From assembly GCF_004827385.1 (NCBI RefSeq), contig NZ_SRXN01000047.1:1-42182 (forward strand): a stretch of 42,182 nt of DNA. Direction: 5' to 3'. Made by a program: the position numbers and the translations under genes. Each line of letters begins with the position of its first letter. Position 1 is the stretch's first letter. This document shows, piece by piece, positions 7,916 to 15,628 of this stretch. The notes below the pieces were generated by a model. That model was given only the letters and a program-made list of their open reading frames with translations. It searched no databases and had not been told where the DNA came from. This DNA is from Ensifer sp. MPMI2T (GTDB lineage: Bacteria; Pseudomonadota; Alphaproteobacteria; Rhizobiales; Rhizobiaceae).

Positions 7916-10900
7916 TGCGCTACGCCGAGCTCCAGGTCACCACGCATTTCTCGTTCCTCAGGGGCGCAAGCTCGGCGGAAGAGCTGTTCGCGACAGCAAA
8001 GCTCATGGGGATAGAGGCGCTCGGTATTGTCGACCGCAACAGCCTTGCCGGAATCGTCCGGGCGCTGGAAGCGTCGCGCGCCACGGGCCTGCGACTTGTC
8101 GTCGGCTGCCGGCTCGATCTGGCTGACGGCATGTCGATCCTCGTCTACCCGACCGATCGCGCCGCCTATTCACGGCTGACACGGCTTTTGACCTTGGGCA
8201 AGAACCGCGGAGGGAAAGCAAATTGCATCCTGCATCTTGATGATGTCGTCCTGTGTAGCGAAGGCCTGATCGCCGTTCTTGTGCCGGATTTGCCGGACGA
8301 CACCTGCGCCGTGCAGCTCAGGAAGATGACGGAAATCTTTGGTGACCGCGCCTATGTCTCGCTCTGTCTGCGCCGCCGACCGAACGATCAGCTGCGGCTG
8401 CATGAGCTGTCGAACCTGGCGGTGAAGCACCGGGTGAAGACCGTCATTACCAATGACGTGCTGTTTCATGAGCCCGGCCGCCGGCAGCTGCACGACGTCG
8501 TCACCTGCATCCGCACCGGCACGACCATCGACGATGTCGGCTTCGAGCGCGAGCGGCACGCCGACCGTTATCTGAAGCCGCCGGAAGAAATGGCCCGTCT
8601 GTTCCCCCGCTACGCGGAAGCGCTCAAGCGGACGATGGAGATCGTCGAGCGTTGCAGGTTCTCGCTCGAGGAGCTCGTTTATCAATATCCCGAAGAAGCG
8701 CTGATCCCGGGCCTGCGCAACAGTCGCTGGAGCACTACACCTGGGAAGGCGTGAAGACGCGTTACCCCGAGGGGCTGCCGGGGCATGTCGAAAAGACGAT
8801 CCGCCACGAACTGGCGCTGATCGAAACAATGAAATACGCGCCCTATTTCCTGACCGTCTTCTCGATCGTCCGTTACGCCCGATCGCAGGGCATCCTGTGC
8901 CAGGGGAGGGGATCGGCTGCCAATTCCGCCGTCTGCTACGTGCTCGGCATCACCTCCATCGATCCCGAAACCAACGATCTCCTCTTCGAGCGCTTCGTAA
9001 GCCAGGAGCGCGACGAGCCGCCCGACATCGATGTCGGCTTCGAACACGAACGGCGTGAGGAGGTTATCCAGTGGATCTACAAGACCTACGGCCATGACAA
9101 GGCGGCCCTCTGCTCCACCGTTACCCGCTATCGCGCCAAGGGCGCCATTCGCGACGTCGGCAAGGCGCTGGGGTTGCCCGAGGACCTGATCAAGGCGCTC
9201 TCCTCCGGCATCTGGTCCTGGTCGGAAACAGTCGGCGAGCGACAAGTGCGCGAGCTCGGCCTCAATCCGGAGGACCGGCGTCTCGCATTGACACTGCGGC
9301 TTGCCCAGCAGCTGATGGGGGCGCCGCGGCATCTCGGTCAGCACCCCGGTGGCTTTCGTCCTCACCCATGACCGACTGGATCATCTCGTGCCAATCGAAC
9401 CGGCAGCGAAGGTCGACCGCCAGGTGATCGAGTGGGACAAGGACGACATCGAGGCGCTGAAGTTCATGAAGGTCGACGTGCTGGCGCTCGGCATGCTGAC
9501 CTGCATGGCCAAAGCCTTTGCGCTGATCGGAGGCCACAAGCATCAGGATCTCGATCTCGCCACGATACCGCAGGAGGATCCTGCGACGTATGCGATGATC
9601 CGCAAGGCCGACACGCTCGGCACCTTCCAGATCGAAAGCCGCGCCCAGATGTCGATGCTGCCGCGCATGAAGCCGCGGACCTTCTACGACCTCGTCATCC
9701 AGGTGGCGATCGTCCGTCCTGGTCCCATCCAGGGCGACATGGTCCATCCCTATCTGCGCCGGCGGGAAGGCAAGGAGAAGGTCGAGTATCCGACGCCCGA
9801 ACTGGAGGCGGTCCTGCACAAGACATTGGGCGTGCCACTCTTTCAGGAAAGCGCCATGAAGGTGGCGATGGTCTGTGCGGGGTTCACGGGCGGCGAAGCC
9901 GACCAGCTCCGGAAATCCATGGCGACCTTCAAGTTCACCGGTGGCGTCTCGAAGTTCAAGGACAAGCTGATCTCCGGCATGATCAGGAACGGCTATTCAC
10001 CGGAGTTCGCCGAAAAGACATTCAGCCAGCTCGAAGGCTTCGGTTCCTATGGCTTTTCCGAAAGCCACGCGGCCTCCTTCGCGCTGATTGCCTATGCGTC
10101 AAACTACGTGAAATGCCATTTTCCGGACGTCTTCTGCGCGGCGCTTTTGAACTCCCAGCCCATGGGCTTTTATGCTCCGGCGCAGATCGTCGCCGACGCG
10201 AGGAAACACGGCGTCGAAATTCGTCCTGTGTGCATCAATCGTTCGCGCTGGGACTGCACGCTCGAGCTGATCGAAGGCACCGACCGGCATGCCGTTCGCC
10301 TCGGAATGCGTCTGGTGCGTGGTCTGGCGACCGCTGATGCGGCGCGCATCGTCGCTGCTCGCGCCGATGAGCCATTCGCATCCGTTGACGACATGTGGCG
10401 GCGCTCTGGCGTACCAGTCGCCTCGCTGGTCGAGCTTGCCGAAGCCGATGCCTGCCTGCCGTCATTACGCCTCGAGCGCCGTGATGCGCCCTGGGCGATC
10501 AAGGCACTGCGCGACGAGCCGCTTCCCCTGTTTACTGCCGCGGCGGAGCGGGAGGCGCGCGCCATCGCCGAGCAGCAGGAGCCGGCCGTCGAGCTCAGGC
10601 AGATGACCGAAGGCCATAACGTCGGCGAGGATTACAGCCATGCCGGCCTGACGCTTCGGCACCACCCATTGAGCTTCTTGCGCTGCGAACTTGCCAAAAG
10701 GCGGATCGTCACCTGCGCCGAGGCGATGACGGCGCGCGACGGGCAGTGGCTGATGGCCGCCGGCCTGGTGCTGGTGCGCCAGCGGCCGGGATCGGCCAAA
10801 GGCGTGATGTTTGTCACCATCGAGGATGAGACCGGTGTTGCCAACATCGTCGTCTGGCCAAAGCTCTTCGACCGGTCGCGTCGAATCGTCCTCGGCGCCA

Positions 10901-11173
10901 GCATGATGGCGATCAACGGCAGGATCCAGCGGGAAGGCGAGGTGGTTCATCTCGTCGCCCAGCAGCTCTTCGATCTCGACCGACTTGTCGAGCCTTGCCG
11001 AGCGCGACGGAGCATTCCGGCCGGCGACTTGGCGCGGCGACGAGTTCGCTCACGGCTTCTCTGGAAGTGCGGATTCCCGCGAAAAAGCGCCTCCAGGGGT
11101 TCGGGCGAGGGATGTGTTCGTGCCGGATCTTCATATCGACACGTTGAAGATCAAGAGCCGGAATTTTCAGTAA
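7915..11173 (+). pseudogene. dnaE2: Error-prone DNA polymerase DnaE2, three frameshifts and a catalytic Asp lost
   Basis: C-family polymerase of SOS mutagenesis. It starts MRYAELQVTTHFSFLRGAS (PHP domain) at 7915. The frame breaks three times: near 8718-8722 (after EEALIPGL, four bases missing, apparently ACGC), at 9354-9356 (one extra T, after HLGQHPGGF), and near 10980 (after QQLFDL, one extra or two missing bases). The last frame ends FVPDLHIDTLKIKSRNFQ at 11173, a normal C-terminus. The corrected length is about 1087 residues. In addition the catalytic PDIDVDF motif reads PDIDVGF, with codon GGC at 9036-9038, so the second metal-binding Asp is Gly; the third acidic site (KVDVLALGML) remains. 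The finger and OB regions are well preserved. This looks like a recently decayed gene. Confidence 0.9.
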
Positions 11174-11199
11174 TGCTGAGGGCAGGCGACTGGGCCGGC

Positions 11200-11223
11200 G
11201 GTTCGAATCCTTCGCCCGCTCCA
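11200..11223 (+). other. tRNA/tmRNA 3'-end-like scrap, possible attachment-site remnant
   Basis: GGTTCGAATCC followed by TTCGCCCGCTCCA resembles a T-arm plus acceptor strand ending in CCA. No 5' half of a tRNA is present between the dnaE2 stop and here, and the T-stem pairs imperfectly with the bases before it. It may be the duplicated 3' end left by an integrating element at the border between the SOS cassette and the protease/AbiEi segment. Chance similarity is possible. Confidence 0.3.
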
Positions 11224-11350
11224 ATGAAGCCCGCTGTCAGAGCCCGGGACGTTCGATACGGCCTACATCCGGGGCTGGGAACCGGATAAGTACAAGGAGC
11301 GCATCGAGGCCGGACGTCGCGAACGATCGATTTTCTTTGCCGACGAGACC

Positions 11351-12940
11351 GTGACCATCGATGACGAAGCAGGGTTATTCGCGGACCTCGTCGCGGCCGT
11401 CCCCAGACCGTCGAGACGGCACGTGGAAGCGGCGTTAAGGCGCTATGGCTTGCCCGCGGCACGACGGGATGTCGATTTGCTGTTGTCGGAGCCGTGGCCA
11501 CGCCTGCTGCACGCATTTCCGCCGCGCCGGCCGCCGACATTGGGAATTGAAAGACTCCGGAAGGTTTCGGCGAACGCGTCGCCTATTGCATCGAGTCAAC
11601 CGGCAAAGCCCGATCTTGGGAGCATGCATGGCTTCGGGCCGCTTGCCGATTGGGGTTTCGACCTGGCGAGGGACCTGGCCGACTACAAGGCGGGGCTCAT
11701 CGACTGGCCGGAGGTGGATTCCGGAGTCTTGATATCGGGGCCTCCCGGTACCGGAAAGACGATGTTCGCGGGCGCGCTGGCTCGAATGTGTAACGTTCCG
11801 CTGATCTATGGCAGCGCAGCCCAATGGCAGGCTGCCGGATACCTCAATGATCTCCTGAGAGCCATGCGCGGTTCGTTCAGGGAAGCGCGCGAGAAGGCTC
11901 CATCCATCCTATTTGTCGACGAGGTCGATGCTTTTGGCGACCGGGCGGTCCGAGACACCCACAATGCCGACTACAAGCGACAGGTGATAAACGGGTTCCT
12001 CGAGCAGCTCGACGGATTTGAAAGGCGAGAAGGGGTTGTGGTGGTCGGAGCCTGTAACCACCCCAACGACCTCGACCCTGCAATTCGACGAGCGGGAAGA
12101 CTGGATCGCCACTTTCCCATCTCGCTGCCTGACAGAGCCGCGAGGCTTGGGATTCTCAAGCACTACACCACGATCGAACTCACCGGAGATGATGCCGAAC
12201 GCTTTGCCCTTGCAACCGACGGAATGACTGGCGCGGACATCCGTCAGCTTGTCCGGGATGCCAAGCGTTCGGCGCGGCGAAGGTCGGACACGCTTCGTAG
12301 CTCCGACATCACGGCGCATCTGCGCGAAGTCGTTCCCATCCCACCGGAATATCTTCGAGCGATCGCAGTGCACGAGGCGGGCCACGCAATCGTGGGCCTG
12401 GAACTCGGCTGCGGCAGTTTGGTGGCGGTCAGAATTGTGCCGGAGATTGTCCCGAACGCAGACGTTCGGGTGGGCGGGGCGCTCTTCGAAAGACCGCCAA
12501 TAGTGAGGCGAACGCGCCAGTTCTATTTGGATGAAATCGCCCGGTCACTCGCCGGCATCGCGGCCGAAACAGTTGTCCTCGGATCGTTTTCCGATGGCGC
12601 GGCCGGTGCGGAATCCGCTGACTTGGTGCACGCCACGAGGATAGCCACTCTCGTGGAGGCCGGTTTCGGCATGGGGCACACCTTGATGGTGGAAGCGGAA
12701 GACGAAATCGGAATGGCCCGGTTAAGGGCTACGAATCCGGAACTGCGCTGGTCGGTCCAGAAGCTCCTCGACGACGAATTCGAACGAGCGAAGGCAATAG
12801 TAGAGTGTCGCCGCACCGCTCTTGAAGAGGTGGTCGGGAAGCTTCTCACGGCGCGGTACTTGGAGGGCGACGTCGTGTGTTCGATCCTGGAGAGGGATCA
12901 GAGCAGCCGCTCCGATGTGTGTTTGAAAAAAGTCCCCTGA
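11351..12940 (+). CDS. Soluble AAA+ ATPase with M41 (FtsH-like) zinc-protease domain
   Basis: A 529-residue ATP-dependent protease without any membrane segment, unlike FtsH. After a poorly conserved N-terminal region (1-95) the AAA domain shows Walker A GPPGTGKT (130-137), Walker B ILFVDEVDA (about 186-194) and the second region of homology with Arg fingers (HPNDLDPAIRRAGRLDRHF). The peptidase domain has HEAGH (341-345) with the catalytic Glu, and Asp424 in ESADLVHATR as likely third zinc ligand, so both activities look intact. The start is GTG 11351; an in-frame stop at 11223-11225 limits any extension, and the N-terminus may be truncated by the junction at 11.2 kb. The AbiEi-like gene starts 7 bases after the stop, which suggests coupling. 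Substrates are unknown. Confidence 0.85.
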   Translation: MTIDDEAGLFADLVAAVPRPSRRHVEAALRRYGLPAARRDVDLLLSEPWPRLLHAFPPRRPPTLGIERLRKVSANASPIASSQPAKPDLGSMHGFGPLADWGFDLARDLADYKAGLIDWPEVDSGVLISGPPGTGKTMFAGALARMCNVPLIYGSAAQWQAAGYLNDLLRAMRGSFREAREKAPSILFVDEVDAFGDRAVRDTHNADYKRQVINGFLEQLDGFERREGVVVVGACNHPNDLDPAIRRAGRLDRHFPISLPDRAARLGILKHYTTIELTGDDAERFALATDGMTGADIRQLVRDAKRSARRRSDTLRSSDITAHLREVVPIPPEYLRAIAVHEAGHAIVGLELGCGSLVAVRIVPEIVPNADVRVGGALFERPPIVRRTRQFYLDEIARSLAGIAAETVVLGSFSDGAAGAESADLVHATRIATLVEAGFGMGHTLMVEAEDEIGMARLRATNPELRWSVQKLLDDEFERAKAIVECRRTALEEVVGKLLTARYLEGDVVCSILERDQSSRSDVCLKKVP

Positions 12941-12947
12941 AGCAACG

Positions 12948-14813
12948 ATGAATAGCTCCGAGAGACAGAAGATAAACCGCCTGCTTGGCTCGGTGCCTCC
13001 CGGAACCGTTGCGCTGTCATCGTGGCTTCGCCAGCAGGGGTTTAGTTTGCAATTACAACGGAGATACCGGCTCAGCCGCTGGTTTTCGTCGATCGGCACC
13101 GGAGCCATGATCAGAGACGGCGACCAGGTTGGTTACCAAGGCGCGGTCTACGCGCTTCAGCGTCAGGCCGGTCTACCGGTGCACATCGGCGGCAAGACCG
13201 CGCTCGCGTTGCTCGGGAAAGGGCATTTCCTCGAGCTTTCGCCCGCGCACGCGATCCTATTCGGGTCGCCCGGGGTCAAGCTGCCGACGTGGTTCATCGA
13301 GGGGGATTGGGGCATCGAGATCGATTACCACCGGACCTCGTTCCTTCCTGCGGTCCTCGGGACCGAAGAACTCGACGTTGGTGGCTTTTCTGTCCGGCTA
13401 TCATCGGCTGCCCGCGCGACAATGGAGTGCCTCTATCTGGCATCCGGGAAGGAAGAACTGACTGAATGTCGCGAATTGATGGATGGCCTGAACAACCTGA
13501 GGCCATCCGCCGTTCAAAACCTCTTGGAAGCGAGCAAGTCGGTCAGGGTGAACCGGCTGTTTCTATTCCTTGCCGACTTGTCAGGCCACGCGTGGTCAAA
13601 TCACATTGACCGGAGCAGGATACGACTCGGAAAGGGAAAACGAAGTCTGGTCAAAGACGGTGCATATGTTTCCAAATACCAGATGATAGTACCGCGCGAG
13701 TTAGTTCCGGCCGCCCAAAAAGAGTGTAAGCGCAACAACAGTATCGACGATGAAAAATCCGTCGGCTCGGCTCTCGACGAAGTGGCCTTTGTCGCACTCG
13801 GTCGTCGCATCGTTGTCGGACGGCGAGAGACGCGCGCTGCGGCTCCGGAGCCCTATCCGATGAACGAGGAGGAAGGACAGCCAGAAATGACATTCAATAC
13901 GGAATCCAAAGGCGTGTATGCGATCGCGACGACGCCATTCCTGGAAGACGGTTCCATTGACTTTAACTCCATCGACAAATTGACGGACTTCTACGAGCAG
14001 AGTGGCTGCACCGGGATCACCATTCTGGGGATCATGGGCGAAGCCCAGAAATTGGAGGCCGAAGAAAGCCGCGCGATCGTCAAACGCGTGGTCTCACGCG
14101 CCAAAGTCCCGGTGATTGTCGGCGTTTCCGCCCCAGGATTCGCGGCGATGCGCTCGGTCGCGCGCCAGTCAATGGACTTGGGCGCAGCCGGTGTGATGAT
14201 CGCGCCGGCCCCAGCACTGCGCACGGATGACCAGATCGTGAATTACTTTGGGGGAGCCGTCGAAGCGGTTGGCGACGACGTTCCTTGGGTCCTCCAGGAC
14301 TATCCCTTGACGCTCACTGTGGTCATGTCTCCGAGCGCCATAGCGAAGATCATCACCAACCACCCTTCCTGCCTCATGTTGAAGCACGAGGATTGGCCGG
14401 GTCTCGAAAAAATCTCGACGCTCCGCTCGATGCAGAAGACAGGGGAATTGCGCGCGTTTTCCATCCTCTGCGGAAACGGCGGGATGTTCCTCGACTTCGA
14501 ACCAGAGCGTGGTGCCGACGGTGCCATGACCGGCTATGGTTTTCCGGATATGTTGACAGAGCTGGTCGGTCTTTTTGCGGCTGGTAAAAGAGACGAAGCA
14601 CACGACCTCTTCGATGCACATTTGCCCCTCATTCGATACGAGCAGCAGCTTGGCGTAGGGCTCGCCGTCCGTAAGCATGTGCTGAAGCGGCGAGGCGTCA
14701 TCGCGACCGTTGCGCAGCGAAAGCCCGCTCAACTGCTGAGCGCCGCTGGTAAGGCCGAGGTTGACTACCTCCTGACCAGGCTCGCTAGATTCGATAAACG
14801 CGCGTCGCTGTAG
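12948..14813 (+). CDS. AbiEi-type antitoxin region reading in frame into a dihydrodipicolinate-synthase-family protein
   Basis: One open frame of 621 residues holds two unrelated proteins. Residues 1-250 resemble AbiEi antitoxins of type IV toxin-antitoxin systems: an N-terminal winged-helix region, GGKTALALLGKGHFLEL, FGSPGVKLPTWF, and the closing KYQMIVPREL. The nucleotidyltransferase toxin AbiEii, normally downstream, is absent. Residues 251-313 are low-similarity linker. From residue 314 (ATG 13887) a complete DHDPS-like barrel follows. Either the join is a true fusion made by deletion, or two genes happen to share a frame and the downstream one uses its own start. The second reading is favoured by a strong ribosome site at 13866-13877. 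The gene follows the AAA+/M41 protease by 7 bases. Confidence 0.75.
   Translation: MNSSERQKINRLLGSVPPGTVALSSWLRQQGFSLQLQRRYRLSRWFSSIGTGAMIRDGDQVGYQGAVYALQRQAGLPVHIGGKTALALLGKGHFLELSPAHAILFGSPGVKLPTWFIEGDWGIEIDYHRTSFLPAVLGTEELDVGGFSVRLSSAARATMECLYLASGKEELTECRELMDGLNNLRPSAVQNLLEASKSVRVNRLFLFLADLSGHAWSNHIDRSRIRLGKGKRSLVKDGAYVSKYQMIVPRELVPAAQKECKRNNSIDDEKSVGSALDEVAFVALGRRIVVGRRETRAAAPEPYPMNEEEGQPEMTFNTESKGVYAIATTPFLEDGSIDFNSIDKLTDFYEQSGCTGITILGIMGEAQKLEAEESRAIVKRVVSRAKVPVIVGVSAPGFAAMRSVARQSMDLGAAGVMIAPAPALRTDDQIVNYFGGAVEAVGDDVPWVLQDYPLTLTVVMSPSAIAKIITNHPSCLMLKHEDWPGLEKISTLRSMQKTGELRAFSILCGNGGMFLDFEPERGADGAMTGYGFPDMLTELVGLFAAGKRDEAHDLFDAHLPLIRYEQQLGVGLAVRKHVLKRRGVIATVAQRKPAQLLSAAGKAEVDYLLTRLARFDKRASL
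13866..13889 (+). promoter_or_regulatory. Ribosome-binding site that decides the internal start at 13887
   Basis: The 12-base purine run GAGGAGGAAGGA (13866-13877) is followed after 9 bases by ATG 13887. The AbiEi start at 12948 has no comparable site. This supports separate translation of the aldolase part. Confidence 0.6.
13887..14813 (+). CDS. Dihydrodipicolinate-synthase-family protein (likely separately initiated)
   Basis: A 308-residue protein of the DHDPS/N-acetylneuraminate-lyase aldolase superfamily, starting MTFNTESKGVYAIATTPF at 13887 behind a purine-rich GAGGAGGAAGGA ribosome site about 9 bases upstream. Family features are the GIMGE motif near residue 45 (binding the substrate carboxylate), Tyr in VLQDYPL, and the Schiff-base Lys in CLMLKHEDWPGLEK, then ILCGNGGMFLDFEPERGADGAMTG. 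The C-terminal helices (RYEQQLGVGLAVRKHVLKRRGVI) are normal. This subgroup is distinct from true DapA and acts on uncharacterised 2-keto acids, so lysine biosynthesis should not be assumed. No pathway neighbours are visible. It is intact. Confidence 0.8.
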   Translation: MTFNTESKGVYAIATTPFLEDGSIDFNSIDKLTDFYEQSGCTGITILGIMGEAQKLEAEESRAIVKRVVSRAKVPVIVGVSAPGFAAMRSVARQSMDLGAAGVMIAPAPALRTDDQIVNYFGGAVEAVGDDVPWVLQDYPLTLTVVMSPSAIAKIITNHPSCLMLKHEDWPGLEKISTLRSMQKTGELRAFSILCGNGGMFLDFEPERGADGAMTGYGFPDMLTELVGLFAAGKRDEAHDLFDAHLPLIRYEQQLGVGLAVRKHVLKRRGVIATVAQRKPAQLLSAAGKAEVDYLLTRLARFDKRASL

Positions 14814-15006
14814 GGTTTTGTCTTGGCGCGGAAATTTCCGCCCACTGAAATAAAAACGTCATCTAGTGCCAGCGCGACTTTTGGCAAATTAGGACAATGG
14901 GCGTGCTTGTTTGGACCGATAGTCTGGAGTTGCATGCCGAAGAGGCAGGGAAGATTAGGGTCGGGCCCGATAAACTGAGCGAAAGCGCGAGTGACGGCTA
15001 TGAGCC
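14814..15006. other. Gap between the aldolase gene and the MITE
   Basis: It begins with a near-palindrome GGCGCGGAAATTTCCGCCC just after the stop (about 14825-14843), which could help end transcription but lacks a T run directly after it. No convincing gene is seen in the remainder. Confidence 0.35.
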
Positions 15007-15225
15007 GATACTGTTGAAAAAGTCCAAACTCGGGGCTCGCCGAAAATTCGGCCAATTCGCGATCTCAGTGAATGTTACTGCTCAATGCAATCACAATTAC
15101 GCTACGCGGCTCACACGCTCCTTGATCGCAAAATTGGCAGGTCCCCCACCTCAATTTTCTCTGTCGGCTTCTACGGCCCTCCAAAAAATCAGACGTCGCA
15201 GAAAACGGACTTTTTCAACACTATC
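15007..15225. mobile_element. 219-bp MITE with 19-bp terminal inverted repeats and 4-bp target duplication
   Basis: The left end GATACTGTTGAAAAAGTCC (15007-15025) and the right end GGACTTTTTCAACACTATC (15207-15225) are inverted repeats with 18 of 19 matching. The tetranucleotide AGCC stands directly outside both ends (15003-15006 and 15226-15229) as a target duplication. The interior has no transposase and no convincing coding frame, so mobility would depend on an autonomous element with the same ends. The TGTTGAAAAAGTC end type resembles those of IS elements common in rhizobia; I cannot name the family with certainty. Confidence 0.85.
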
Positions 15226-15229
15226 AGCC

Positions 15230-15628
15230 CAGTGCCGACCTTCCTCGCCGGTTCGCAACGACAGGGACGGGTGGAGAGTTGCCGTTCGGCTCGTCTGCCA
15301 GAACGAACACGTTCGCCGTAAGCAGGCACCGCCTCAACCGGACCTTCGCTGCCACGGCCTGAAGCAATCGTTCGGTGCATCCCATCGATGAAGTCCAACC
15401 GCACGCCCTGTTCATCTGTGGCCGCCCGTCCGATGCCCGAACGCCCCAGAAGGTCACCTCAGACCAGCAGCGCTCGATGGACTCGCGAGCATCGAACTCA
15501 CGGGTCATTTCGATCAGTCGACGACTGGACGACGCAGGCCATGATCCTCTTTGCTTGGGGTCGTGCGGCTTAGAGACTTCTGGAGTATGCTGAAGAACTT
15601 TGTACTCCGAGCAGACGGAGGAGGAGGC
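15230..15628. other. Gap between the MITE and the SAM-cyclase gene
   Basis: About 400 bases without a recognisable gene. Several frames are open on both strands, as expected for GC-rich DNA, but none shows a family motif or a good ribosome site. The cyclase promoter should lie here; I cannot place it. Confidence 0.4.

Noticed and set aside
14897..15391. A 164-codon frame spanning the MITE
   Set aside because: It crosses both terminal repeats and the target duplication of the element, so it cannot be an ancestral gene, and it has no protein-family character.
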